Source: Acanthacorydalis orientalis (Eukaryota > Arthropoda > Insecta > Megaloptera > Corydalidae). Taken from it: a DNA stretch of 64,000 nt. Below are positions 47,630-60,021 of this stretch, piece after piece. Both the position numbers and the translations under genes were made by a program. Location: contig CM068323.1 of NCBI GenBank assembly GCA_034766995.1, positions 24,450,346-24,514,345 on the forward strand, in the 5' to 3' direction. The notes under the pieces are model-generated. The model did no database searches, was not told where the DNA came from, and worked only from the letters and a program-made list of their open reading frames with translations. Every line of letters starts with the position of its first letter. Position 1 is the first letter of the stretch.

Positions 47630-49133
47630 TCAATCGTACGAAAATGAAAATATGTACTCACAAATAATATTCAACTGCATAACCAAAAAACTAATAAAAG
47701 AAATGTCACAATAAAAGCCGGCTTGTTTTGATACTTTCAAGATAAGACTTATTGTATATAGGTATAGACTTAATAGATGCGTGTTGTACCAACACTACTT
47801 CAATAACTTATCAATTTAAGCATGTTCGAGAGTTAATACCAACTTCAAAATTATATATGTAAAAAGTATTCTATGAACCGATACATTTATATTAAATTAT
47901 TTTTGTTAATAAAAACATTTTAAATAATTTTCTCATAACTATATAATTAATAAACGAAATTAAGTAGATTTAAACAATTTATATACTTGAAATAATGCAC
48001 CGTTCTTCATTTATTTACTTAACTTTTGTATGCAGTTCAGGTTAAGAATTTTAATATTAAATTTGACATAAATGTAGATATGTTTGTAAATGAGTACATA
48101 TGTATCAGCTAAATAAAAATATAGTACAACGAAAATTGATTAAAAAAGAATCAATCGCACAAAAATGAAAATATGTACTCACAAATTATATTCAACCGCA
48201 TAACCAAAAAACTAATGAATGAACTGTCACTTAGTAAAATCCGGTGTATTTTGATGTACTTAAGATAAAAGACCGAAATACACTAAACACATTCAAAAAT
48301 GATTAGAGAAAACTAGCGACGTTTACGTGTTAGTATCAACACTACTTTAATAATTTATCAATTTCAGATTGTATGAACCAATTCATTTATATTAAATTAT
48401 GTTTGTTAATAAAAACGTGACAATTTTCTCATAAATATATAATTAATACATGAAATTAAATAGATTTAAACAATTTATATATTTTAAATAATGCACCGAT
48501 TTTTATTTACTTATTTTATTTTTGTATGTAAAACAGATTCGGAATTTTAATATTAAATTTGACTTAAATGCGGATATTTTTGTAAATGAGTAAATATGTA
48601 TGTAGACACATTCGGCTGATTAAAATTGATTAAAAAAGAATCAATCGTACAAAAATAAAAAAATATGTACTTACAAATAATATTCAGTTACACAACCAAA
48701 AAGCTAATAAAAGAAATGGCATTTAATAAAAGCTTGCTGGCTTGCTTCGATGCACTCGTGATAAGAGACCAATGCACTATGAACTGATTCAAAACTGATA
48801 AGAGAGAATCAGTGACCTTTACGTGTAAGTACCAACCTTCAATAACTTATCAATTTAAGCCCTTTCGCCAGTTAGTACCAACTTCAAAATTATATATCAA
48901 ATGAATTCCATGAACCCATACGTTTATATTAAATTATATTTGTTATTAAAACATTTTAAATAATTTTCTCATTAATATTGTAGTTAATGAACTGAATTAA
49001 GTAGATTTAAACAATTTATATATTTTAAATAATGCACCGTTTTTTAATTACTTATTTTATTTTTGTATGGATAACAGATTCGGGAATTTTAATATTAAAT
49101 TTGACTTAAATGCGGATATTTTTGTAAATGAAT

Positions 49134-49189
<56 letters not shown>

Positions 49190-49240
49190 ATAAATAATAA
49201 TATAATACAATAAAAATTGATTGAAAAGAATCAATCAATT
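47630..49240 (+). repeat. Tandem array of 500-580 bp units
   Basis: TCAATCGTACGAAAATG or a variant starts at 47,630, 48,151 and 48,651, with a final truncated start at 49,231 (spacings 521, 500, 580). Each unit contains ATATGTACTCACAAAT, CATAACCAAAAAACTAAT, AATAATGCACCGTT and TTTTAATATTAAATTTGAC in the same order. There is no coding potential. The last unit ends in a TA array at 49,150-49,187. It is unrelated by eye to the 349-bp array. Confidence 0.85.
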
Positions 49241-50433
49241 TGTAATTTAACATACAACCAATAAATACAGTACAATACAAATTTTCTAAAAAAACGCTTC
49301 AAAAATTAAACATAAATCATTGCACCTTCTGAATATATCTATTATTAAGCAAGAAAATATTTGTTAATATTTAAATGTTACACTAACAAACCATAAGGTT
49401 TTTTTTCCAAAAAAGCTCAATTTTTCAATCTTGACATACTTTCCCAGTAAAACGGTATACAAATAGCATAATTATTTTAAAATAAATAAGAGTAAACAGG
49501 CAAATAGACAAACACGTTACGTTAACACTTAAACTATATGTATATAGAATCGTCTTGCATAATTCACTTATTCTTCACAACTATACAAATGATTACAGAC
49601 AGAAATCTAATACAGAACTATCTTAACTGCAAAAGTGAAAAGAATCAAATTAGAATTTCAGTTCTTCGTACAATTATTTTAAAATAAGGTTAGTATTGAT
49701 ATAAATTATTATTAAACATCATTTTAAATCTTAATTTGTTTATTCAGAAAAGCTTCAATTCAAAAAAATAATATTTATTTATATGTTTGGGTGAATGTAG
49801 AGATGAACACGCTTTTACTCCTTTTGTTATTTCCTCACAATATCAATTCTTAGATAAAACATTGATTTTAATCAAGATTTTTTTTAAATACTAACAAAAT
49901 TATATTTATTTTAAATATGAATATGTATCTACAACGCAAATGGAACAAAATCATTCAAATTGGAGCTAACATGCTATATTTTAATTTAACTATTTACAAC
50001 ACCATATTACGAGACAGTTATTATGATAAATAATTTTACAGAACGATACTAATCGAAGCATTAATAAAAAAATATACAGTCGATATAAATTAATTTTTTT
50101 TATTGATTTTTGTTCAGTGTTCCTGTTTTTTTTGTATTATCTGTCTCGTCATTTTAATTAATTATTGTTTATATTTCATTACTGATAATAAAATGTTTTA
50201 ACAGTAAAATTAAATTTATCATATTTTTCTTCATGAAATCTTCATGATTTATAAAATATCCGGACGTTGTCATTTTTCTAAATCAGTTTCAAATTCTTGT
50301 TCTATTTTTTTGTAAATTTGATGAATTTAAATGAAAAAGATAATAATCTGAATAAAATACTTTTTAAAATGATAACAAAACTCGAGATAATTTCATTTAT
50401 AAATGTATGTATGTTTTTTTATAAAATATATAA

Positions 50434-50493
<60 letters not shown>

Positions 50494-51708
50494 AAATAAT
50501 TCCATCGAAAAAATCTCTATAAAACAAAAACATTTTTTTCGTGTAGACCACCTCCTCGCAATACCGCTTCCCCCCGCTATTCTCTACAAGTAGTACATTA
50601 AAGATTTACATTTCCGATCATTTCCGATGTTTCACGAATCGTCATATTTGTCAATGCAAATGAAACAGTATTCGGGCACGGCTAGTTGTATGTCGGTCTC
50701 TCTAGATCAGTGTTCTTCAAACTGTCTTCCTTGGAACCCTAGTCTTCCCCACAACCTCTTCAGGGGTTCAAAATTCGAAAGAATTTTCGAAGAAAAGAAA
50801 CGTTAATTTATTATAATTTCTAAAAATTCAAAATGGTTAATCTATAATAATTTCCTGTATCACTATTCATAATTTCATCAATAAAATGTTTAAATCGAAG
50901 TAAAATGTAATAATAAAAATGTTTCGACAAACAGATATGGATGTTTCATGTTTATAGAGTGAACTTTTAAAATCCGGCTCTGTTGACGAGCTATTTTATT
51001 TAATAGCGTCCGATCATATAAAATGTGAATGTATTTATTAAAAAGTACATTCTAGTAACAGTAATAGTAAAACGTGTCTCTTTTAATGATGGTAATAGTA
51101 GTGGATAGTTGTAATTAAGTCAATAAAAGTACACAAAATGGCACGATATCAACAAATCAACGAGTTTATGTCTTCATTTCGTGTACGAAACCGAAAAAAA
51201 GACCGGCCGGCGTTTTTTTCTCCGTACGATAATTATTTGTGTTTCCGTTGACTAGGTGTGTATATAAGCTGAAACTTTTTCTCTGCACGTTTCTGGTCGT
51301 TCGAACGTTAACGGATTGGAAGAAGCTCCAAAACACGTACACGCAACACAATACTGCACTGCAGGTGTATCTTATATTAAATGAAATGTAGTATCGAGAT
51401 AATATTTAACTGCGTCCGTTTGTACGTTTCGGCTTATGTTTTGTCGTTCCTGCGCGTAATTAAATAATCACTTTTTAATTAAATTTTAATTCCGAAGATA
51501 TAAATTCAAAAATAACACGGCCCAGTTTTGCAACGAGCGAAAGGGGTCGACTGTTATTCAATTATGATTAGTATTCTCGTAATCGTTCATGTCGGAAATG
51601 CTTTTTTTAATAACGTATCAGATGTACGCGTTTATTTTTCAAGTTTATGAAAAGCGTTTATACAAACCCTCGTCAGTTCAATTAATATGTCGTTAACATT
51701 TTTCATTC
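49241..51708. other. AT-rich non-coding stretch
   Basis: No gene is recognised. A TA array lies at 50,438-50,491. A CpG-richer patch at 51,165-51,360 contains GTGTATATAAGCTG (TATATAAG at 51,261-51,268), which looks like a TATA box, but no convincing initiator or downstream gene follows. Confidence 0.35.
50708..50790 (+). mobile_element. hAT-like terminal fragment
   Basis: CAGTGTTCTTCAAACTGTCT starts at 50,708 and continues CCTTGGAACCCTAG, the typical look of hAT element ends and close to the ends of the complete element at 22,353. No right end or matching octamer was found, so it is treated as a truncated copy. Confidence 0.5.
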
Positions 51709-52038
51709 GTGCAATTCAATGTAACTTCAGTGTATGTTGTGAATAATATATTAACAATTTTCTTCGCATCTAAGACATTTAATTTCATTTTTCTCAACGG
51801 CGTCAACATTGATGGGACGAACCAAATCATAAAAAAAATAAACTATTTAAAAATATACTGTCAGCTAAAACATCTCGAAGTAAATGTTAATAAAACTGAA
51901 GTTCTTCTCTTTAAGAGGAGAAAAAGAAACGAATTACCTCGGAATTACATTTTGGAGGTCAGGGTTGTTTTTACAAAGAAATGTTGCAGCAAACAATATA
52001 AAAAAAACGTCCCAGTAAAATCAAAAACTTATTCCTGA
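51709..52038 (+). pseudogene. LINE reverse transcriptase C-terminal fragment
   Basis: A 109-codon open frame. Residues about 47-75 read YLKIYCQLKHLEVNVNKTEV followed by LLFKRRKR, the W/YC..W/HLxxN..KTE..F pattern at the end of the fingers-palm region of non-LTR reverse transcriptases. The upstream catalytic motifs are missing. It opens on a non-methionine codon region and is a remnant, not a gene. Confidence 0.8.
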
Positions 52039-52065
52039 GAGTCTAGAATTAGAATTTTCGACGCC

Positions 52066-52290
52066 ATGGTTATTAATGCTGTCTCCTATATGAGCGAAAT
52101 TTCAGGTCTTAGATACTTACATAACATTAATAGGTACCATACTATTTTTTTAAAATCACTTCTTGGATGTCCACGCCCAATGCCAGGATACATCATCAGA
52201 TTGGAAACTGGGAGATCTAAACTATCAGTTTTCGTTTTTGAACAGGCAATCTCATGGTGGATAAAATTACTGCGTATGAATGATAACTAG
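52066..52290 (+). pseudogene. LINE post-RT region fragment
   Basis: A 74-codon frame. FDAMVINAVSYMSEISGLRY, HTIFLKSLLGCPRPMPGYI and LETGRSKLSVFVFEQAISWW follow the pattern of the segment downstream of the reverse transcriptase in several LINE clades (FD..V.P...YG.E.WG, then FLK.LLG.....P, then E.GR.PL). The Gly/Glu positions are partly degraded (YMSEISG). Confidence 0.75.
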
Positions 52291-52589
52291 TTATGCTAAA
52301 ATGTGTTCTAACAGACTTGAAAATTGAGACAGCTCTCCTGATAAAGTATTTAAATATAACTAGACATCGCAACTGCAAAATGTATTAAATAGTTTAAATT
52401 ATGAGTATATCTGCAAGACTCTAGATTCTACAATTCTAAAAAAAAATATAATAAACAATATAATGAAATATGAAAAAAAATATATAAACGATTTGGATAA
52501 AGAATATATGTTAATCGAAATGTAACCACAGATACCAAGACATAAAAAGGAATGATAGAATAGAACCATATTTAAACCGAAGAATTCAG

Positions 52590-53027
52590 TTGGATAAAGT
52601 CAAAGTATTCAGTCAATTAACTGTTATGGACACTAAACATTTTAAAATAATATCAAGAGGTCTTCAGTATACCTGGGATCCTACTTCAGTATGTGCGAAC
52701 TGTAACTCAGGCGAAGTAGAAGATTTTCATCATAGAATACTTGTCTGTCCCTCATATAAATCTTTTCGAACTGAGTTAATTTTAAAATACCTGGATGAAA
52801 AATGCAACAACAACAATTTCCATGCGTACATCCTTTCTAACTCTTGTGAACGGAAAATTAATATCTACTATTTTATCATTTCAGTGTTAAAAACTAGAAG
52901 TGTAAAAAAAAGAATGAATAACATTTTATTCTACTTATTAGCATTTCTGTTGTTGTATCTCTCCTGTTATTATTTACCACCTAGCTATTTAAAAACGTTT
53001 AATTGTTCGAATAAGATATATTGTTGA
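52590..53027 (+). pseudogene. LINE C-terminal CCHC-like fragment
   Basis: A 145-codon frame whose residues 35-53 give C-x2-C-x9-H-x4-C (CANCNSGEVEDFHHRILVC), the zinc-finger-like motif at the C-terminus of many LINE second open frames, followed by PSYKSFR. The hydrophobic tail (residues about 115-138) is not typical of the family and may be read-through into flanking DNA. Confidence 0.8.
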
Positions 53028-53035
53028 TTTTATTG

Positions 53036-53181
53036 GATATATCAGTGTTTAAAATGTGTTATTAAATAAAACAGTTGGCAATTAAATAATTATTTAGTTT
53101 ATCTGACCATTATGTTAGTGTTTTTTTAAGTAAAAATTTAACATGAGATAAGCAGCATTTGTATATTAAATCTATTTGTAT

Positions 53182-53216
<35 letters not shown>

Positions 53217-54549
53217 ATCATGTATTATATAAATACCAAGCTCCTGAAATGAATATTTAATTCGAAATACAGTACTTTACTTACTGACTTACTTTTTTAA
53301 TTTCACTTTCTTTATTCGTACTGAATTACAACTTGAGATATTGCTTATCAATTTTAAATTACCTTATTTCACTCTATACATTATTAACTGTTGTTTTAAT
53401 TTCCGCACATTAATTGTCTTCGAGTCTTTTTGATTTTATTTCACACTTCTTCGTTGCTTATTCAAGTACATATTGTGTTTGAAAGCATTTATTTGCATCT
53501 AGAAAATAACAATTTTAAATCTAAATTACTCTCAGAGATTTATCTGTTTTAAATCGAAAATTATTTACTTCTGTAACAAATATACAAACGTTTCTGTTTT
53601 TAAATCATTGCAGATTTGTTAAAGAATAAATCTTGTATTGTAGTTGGAACCCCAGCATTATATTTGATGTCCTTAACATGTGTGCTTAAAATTATTGTAT
53701 TTATCATTACTGTTACTGATCTTATTGATTTGTTTAATCAAAATTTATCATTACATGCATATATGTTAATTAGATAATTAGTAGTTTAACAAATAATTGA
53801 TTATTAAAGTTCATATTGAAGCGTATAGTGATTTTAATATACATTTACTCAGATAATTCTATACAAGTTCATAAGAAGTCTCGAATCATATCATTCTTGT
53901 CGTTATTAAGTAATGAAATTCTTGACTAATCAAGACAATATGTGATCAGTGACGTTCTGTACATACGGCGAACAGAGACCGCGCCGTACAAAGAGATATA
54001 CGTGCCGAGACCACCCCAAAAACAAAACAAGATACTATCACGACTTCCGCTAGATTTAAACATGACGTAAGTGTTTGTGAAGATACAAGAGACGACGACG
54101 ACGACGAGGACATCGACGCAACTCACCACAACTGTACGTTTGTCTGATTGCGGAAAATGGATCTTTGTGTTTATTTATAAAGTGGCTGGACATCTGGCGT
54201 ATCGCGAACGCGTGTAAAATGAATCCAAGTCGCATAGAGATGTATGTCATTTATTGTTTGAAAGTTAATAACACCTTTGTTTTTTTTTTATCTGAATAAG
54301 AGATGAATAATTTAAACAAATGTATATTCGTACAACTTGTTTTATTGTATTTAAGGTCTTGTTACTCATTTATAATATTTTTCACTTATAAGCAGTAATA
54401 TTAATCAATTTACACGCTTTTTTTAGAAGTGTCTTAGAAGTTTTCAATGAAGGTTGCGAGATTCGTTTTCTAGAACTGCCAGACATGTCAAATTTAATTA
54501 ATTTTTATTTAATTACTGAGAAACAATTAATTTCATCTATATTGTAAAA

Positions 54550-54551
<2 letters not shown>
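53036..54551. other. AT-rich non-coding stretch
   Basis: No gene is recognised. A TA array lies at 53,184-53,214. A CpG-richer patch at 53,940-54,240 has a (GACGAC)n-like run near 54,093-54,112. Short antiparallel frames there have no known domain. Confidence 0.4.

Positions 54552-54612
<61 letters not shown>
54552..54612. repeat. (TA)n microsatellite
   Basis: A TA run of about 61 bp. It ends in ATTCATCAATATTAGA, and that phrase is immediately duplicated (54,612-54,652). Confidence 0.95.
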
Positions 54613-54615
<3 letters not shown>

Positions 54616-54650
54616 TCAATATTAGAGGAGAGATATATTCATCAATATTA

Positions 54651-54728
54651 GAAGATCAATTAAGAGGAGTAACAATTGTACTTTTATTAGATTTTTCTAA
54701 AACATTTAATCAAATTCCTTATTAATAT
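54651..54728 (+). pseudogene. LINE reverse transcriptase motif A fragment
   Basis: Translates as RGVTIVLLLDFSKTFNQIPY. This is the reverse transcriptase motif A of non-LTR elements, where the usual pattern is LLDFSKAFD.VPH; the Asp that begins FSK is kept and the later Asp is Asn here. It stops at once. It lies downstream of the LINE 3' half on the same strand, so it is a second fragment or a rearranged piece. Confidence 0.7.
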
Positions 54729-54880
54729 TGAATACGTTACTTAATTTGAATACCAATGAAAGTATGAAACTATTGTTTTACGAAAAAGTACTTTATTTAA
54801 GATGTTTGTTGGATAATTTTCATAAAATATAAAAAAAGAACAAATATGCATGGTCAGAAAGTTTATGCACATGCATAATA

Positions 54881-54883
<3 letters not shown>

Positions 54884-54934
<51 letters not shown>
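54884..54934. repeat. (TA)n microsatellite
   Basis: A TA run of about 51 bp. Confidence 0.95.
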
Positions 54935-54937
<3 letters not shown>

Positions 54938-56176
54938 TAATGTATGCGCCGTTAAAATAGACCATATGTACAATTTCCGATTTGTGAACGTCGACCCTCG
55001 AGCTACAAAACTCTCGCATATGCTGTCAGCTTTCGTTGCAAAGTATGAATAACGATAATAACATTAATAATGTAGGTCAGAGGCTCGTATCCGACCCTCG
55101 TCGTCCTCGTCGTCATATTATTTCTTTTTACCTAACGCTCCGAATTGGATAGTTCACGCCGCACAATAGACAACAGATTGATGCACAATGCACTCATAAG
55201 CCACGCTTAAATACGATAATAATCGCCGCTACAAGATACGTCGACAGCATCATGAAACGTCGACAATGCTTCGAATCTGAAACCGAAATCTACGCAGACA
55301 GAAAACAGTTGTCAAACATAGATCTGTGCGTTGTTAGTGCACGAGCTCGTGACTTGATGCGTGTGTACATGAATGTTTTTAGGTGTAAAAGATGTAAACA
55401 TATGTTTATATCTGTCATAGGTTTCTGAAAAGAATTGTTGTACATAATGGGGTTTCGAGCACTGAGAGTTCTTAGTACTATATGAAATGTTAGCATGAAA
55501 GTTTGCTCTCGATAATTACCTATTGTATTGATATTTTAAGCTTGCCTTGGACATTGGCTGTATAACAGCTCTATTTTCTTTAAATCTGATATTAATGGTC
55601 CCTCTTCAATCGTTTTATCTTTTTCTTTAAAAAAAATAACTGAAATAATCTAGATTCTGTGATATTAAAATCAATATACTTCTAATAGGATTCGTCTAAA
55701 TCTATATATCATTACTTACCATTTCCTAAACCACTTTTTTAATATAAAAGTCGAGCAATCAACGAACGATTCACGAACGTCTCTCAGTTAAACAACATGT
55801 TAGATGATCTGAACGTTGAAGGTGCTGCACAACTCTCTATACGGTGAAATGGCATTCACTTCAGAATATAAAATGCGACGGGCGCGGAAACAGGGAAGTC
55901 GTTAAAAAAATATAACATCTGGACTACTGAAAACGTAGCACATATGGCGTTTGCTTTCGATATTTTGGCATTCGTTTTCATTGTCAGTACATTTGTAAGC
56001 TTCTTTCGATATTTTCGGCCGCATCTCAAAACTCGCATTATTTTGACACATCGTTCAGTGTGTCGAAATCATGTATGAACGTGTTCATTATTCATCTCGT
56101 GTGTTATTTTTGTACGGGTGTTTGTTTAAAAATATCGTTTTATTTACAGATGAATAGAAATCGATTTATCTTTCGC

Positions 56177-56230
<54 letters not shown>

Positions 56231-56837
56231 TAAATATCACTAGCGTTATATTTCATATTTTCAACCACAGAAACTAGCGTTGATATATGCGGGTGAATTT
56301 ATTTATAAAATAGTCCCATGGGTTTCCGCTGTCCAATCTTGTGTTGTAATTTAAACCGCATTCAAATCCATCTATCCTGAAGTACACAACCGGTGGTATT
56401 CGTGTTACACGATGCGAATGTCATGGATTCGCTGTTGAGCGTTTGGAATATTGATATCCTCCAAGATGTTTATAGGTCATATTTGCTTAGATATTTGAGT
56501 GTGTAATTTTTTTTATAGATCTCAGTTCTATAATTCAGTAAACTATGCCAGTACATAAATTGATATACATTCATTCGTTATCAAATTCCTTATCAATAGA
56601 ATTTAATTTTCAAATTGATAATATTTTTTTATAGTATTTATTGTCTTGCTCAATTTAAAAATTTATATATATATATATATATATATACATACATACATAT
56701 ATCAGTCTAAATATATTTATTTAGATTGAAACCTGTTTCTAAATGAAAAGAGAATCCATAAAAATATCTCTATTTATAAGAAGTGGAATAAAACAAAAAT
56801 CTCTATCCTGAAAACATCAAATATAGATCTGAAATTT

Positions 56838-56844
<7 letters not shown>
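54935..56844. other. Non-coding stretch with two CpG-rich islands
   Basis: No gene is recognised. Bases about 54,940-55,340 and 55,740-56,060 are CpG-rich. The first contains CGACCCTCGTCGTCCTCGTC at about 55,094-55,113. TA arrays lie at 56,180-56,227 and 56,664-56,687. Confidence 0.4.

Positions 56845-56911
<67 letters not shown>
56845..56911. repeat. (TA)n microsatellite
   Basis: A TA run of about 67 bp. A second array of about 41 bp follows at 57,039-57,079. Confidence 0.95.
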
Positions 56912-56914
<3 letters not shown>

Positions 56915-57035
56915 GCCAGTGTCTTCTCAAATGGAACCATTAGAAATACTTAAATATTTGCGGACAAACAATGTGGCTACAATATTTATGAATTTGTTTA
57001 TTTACGAATAATGCTAACTTTAGCTGTATATACAC

Positions 57036-57079
<44 letters not shown>

Positions 57080-57087
<8 letters not shown>

Positions 57088-57624
57088 ATATGTATAAAGA
57101 GAGAAGTTATATATTTACTTGACAATAACAATTTTTTATAAGAGAGACCAGAAACACCATTAAGAACCCGTTTCCAATTAGATACACTTTCCGAATTTAC
57201 AACTTTAATTTGTGTTGCGTCGTGACTACAATATCAAAGATTACAGTAGAACTGAATTCAATTAGTCGAAAGATAGTAATTTAATTTACCTGACAGCAGA
57301 ATAAACAGTTATTTCGACGACAAAAGCGCGAAATTCGTGCTTTTACAATCCGAACGAATGATATGTTAATTTTTTCAAACGGAAAGTGAATTGATTGTAT
57401 CTTATGTTGATTGATAGATCATTTAGGGTAGCGGGCACGTCATTATTCACACATTGTAACGGCTGAGCAGAATTTAAAATAAAACGCCCCATTTGTAAAG
57501 TCTGATTCGTTTGACCCCTATTTAAATATTATTTGAGATGGATGTGGGTTTAAATCATTCTGAATTTGTTAAGATCATTAATAAAGGTAGTTCCAAGGGG
57601 GAATATGTAAATAAAATGCAACTA

Positions 57625-57626
<2 letters not shown>
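57080..57626. other. AT-rich non-coding stretch
   Basis: No feature is recognised. A CAG|GTAAAT on the minus strand near 57,290 has a fair pyrimidine tract but a weak donor and is not called. Confidence 0.35.

Positions 57627-57698
<72 letters not shown>
57627..57698. repeat. (TA)n microsatellite
   Basis: An uninterrupted TA run of about 72 bp. Confidence 0.95.
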
Positions 57699-57701
<3 letters not shown>

Positions 57702-58314
57702 TTAACATTCAAATATATTTTATATTATTTTAGACATTTTGTTTCTTTTACAAGAATTAAAAACAATTTTCTACCATTTTTGTTATCTTATAAATGTTCC
57801 AATAATATTAACGACTGTTTTAGATATAAACATACATCATTCTATTTCGATGGTAGATATAGAGTTGTGTAACACAAAGAGATCATTTTCCATCCAATGA
57901 TTGTCTGTAATGAAGAAGATATAAAACTGAATAGTACTTTTTTTGCCAATAATATAAAAAATTTCACATAGACATTAATATTTTTAAACATCTTCAATAC
58001 CTATTGTGTATTGTTGATTCTATTCGATGACTCTTACGCCCATCGTGGAACGAAGCTCATGACTTGTGTTTTGTAAATTATCTGTTTGTCTCGTGGTGTT
58101 TGCTAAGCAGTGAAGCATTTTTCATGATTCGCTGATTGAGGTTACTTCTCCCAGTTCAGCCAGTGGATCTATAGAGTACTCACGAAGACACCATTTTATT
58201 GGGCTTACATCTACCTCGATAAAGACTAGATAGTGTGATATGTGTATTTTTTAAACCGCGTTCCTCATTACTCTTAGTTCATATGGTGGATTCATCTTTC
58301 TTGTACTTGTATAT

Positions 58315-58379
<65 letters not shown>

Positions 58380-59266
58380 AAGTGTGTGTTAAATAAATGT
58401 CGCCATAAAAGTTTGCATAGATAGAAAAAACCAATATTTATGAATAAATATTGAAAAAAACACACGTCATATTACGAAGTAACAGTACAAATACCGTATT
58501 ATTTTTCAGTTTGTGAAATTTTACGGAACGTGTGCACACATTTACCTGCACGCTGATAGAACATTTATGAAGTATATAACTTAACGAAAGGAATCTGTAT
58601 AAAAATATGTAGTTGAAGAAGGCACTCGACGTGTTTGTATTGTACGTATGTGCACGGCTAAACGAACGATACGAAAATACGTACGGATTTCTTTTTGATT
58701 TGCATATAAAATTTGAAAATATAAAATTCATAGGATGCTTCGTCGTTCAAGCCAGCCGCCCCGCACGTTCTTCGTTTTATTATGGACGTAATATTCTGCG
58801 AACGCCGTGTGTGTGTGTGTATGTAAAAGAAATACACCGCGGCGTTACTTTTTTTCCTTTCGTACTCATCCGAGATAACCGAAGAGATAACGTAACACAT
58901 ATACAAGAAATCGATAGCACACAATTTGCCTTATCGATGTGTACATAGAATTCCGATGCAGTCTGAGGTGGGACACAATTGTATGGTAATTTATCGATAA
59001 ATTATTTACATCCGTCAATGTTAAGAAACTCAATGATGACGTGTACGTAAGGTATTGCACTGTTCAGGTCCTTCGTGCATCTCTTATACGAAAATCGATC
59101 GATAACATAAATGTTATTAATTTATTACTAGATGTTAACTAGAAAGTCTGTCTTTACAACGTGATAACTAAACTGTACAGAGTGCTATTATTGAGTGCAC
59201 AGTTACAGTTGTGCTCTATATAACACATATTATGTTTCAGTTGCAACAGTAATATATAGTCATATT

Positions 59267-59327
<61 letters not shown>

Positions 59328-59694
59328 TGTGTATGTGTGTATGCATTCTTGATATAAACAGGAAAGAATAAAAAACTGCTAACGTCTGACAGACCGAAGT
59401 AAAAAAAAACGTATTGAATAATGTATGACAAATCAAGTATTATTCTATTCAATATTTTATAAAATGTATATTTTCTTGAAGATGTATGGCACGATTGTAA
59501 AAATGATAGGGTCGATGAAAATTTGAAAGATTGTTCTTTTATTCATTCGAAAACTATGTGTAAAATGTAAAACCGTTTCTGTACACTGTTCGAGATAAAT
59601 TGTTATTTGAATAATCAGTGTTTTCGCTCGTGATCACGTAAGGAAATATATATTGTCGGATATAATGCTAAAGTAGTATATTTTTTTTTAAAAT
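57699..59694. other. Non-coding stretch with compound microsatellite and CpG patch
   Basis: No gene is recognised. A (TA)n array at 58,324-58,352 runs into (GA)n to 58,379. Bases 58,600-58,960 are CpG-richer with antiparallel domain-free open frames. A TA array lies at 59,267-59,324, followed by a short GT run. Confidence 0.4.
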
Positions 59695-60021
59695 AACGAA
59701 GACTTATTTCAAACTTTTTTCGAGTGTAGTTTATTTAACGGATGAGAGTTTATATGTAGAAATGTTTATTAAGATTTTCTGTACCGTTTCAGAGAAGTTA
59801 ATTATAATTTATAGAAATGTGTCTTTGTTTATTATTCATCAATTTCCAGACTGTGAAAGAAACGAAGACTTATTTCAAACTTTTTTTGAGTGTAATTTAT
59901 TAACGAATGAGAGTTTATATGTAGAAATGTATTAAGCTTTTCTGTACATTTTCAGAGAGATTAATTATAATTTATAGAAACATGTATTTGTTTACTATTC
60001 GTGTGTTTCCAGACTGTGAAA
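59695..60021 (+). repeat. 166-bp tandem duplication
   Basis: AACGAAGACTTATTTCAAAC begins at 59,695 and again at 59,861. Both units continue with GATGAGAGTTTATATGTAGA or GAATGAGAGTTTATATGTAG, TTAATTATAATTTATAGAAA and end in CCAGACTGTGAAA. They differ by scattered substitutions and small indels. There is no coding content and no relation to other repeats here. Confidence 0.9.

Larger units (their letters stand above)
51700..53035 (+). mobile_element. Broken LINE (non-LTR retrotransposon) 3' half
   Basis: Three consecutive plus-strand pieces, in the normal order of a LINE second open frame, give the end of the reverse transcriptase domain, the region after it, and a C-terminal cysteine-histidine motif. 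Stops and frame breaks separate them, and the 5' half (endonuclease and catalytic YxDD box) is missing. No poly(A) tail or target duplication was identified. Confidence 0.8.

Noticed and set aside
29010..49240. Repeat complex considered as a centromeric satellite block
   Set aside because: The arrays are short, of different unit lengths and interleaved with unique sequence and transposons. This looks like local rearrangement rather than a homogeneous satellite.
51255..51360. TATATAAG with CpG-rich downstream sequence considered as a promoter
   Set aside because: No initiator at the expected distance and no recognisable gene downstream before the LINE remnant. TATA-like strings are common in this DNA.
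57280..57310. Minus-strand CAG|GTAAAT as a second recursive splice site
   Set aside because: The donor half lacks the G at position 5 and it lies on the opposite strand to the strong candidate at 8,744.
58613..58948. Antiparallel 88-111 codon frames
   Set aside because: They overlap on both strands in a CpG-rich patch with no domain, so they are treated as chance frames in a possible regulatory island.
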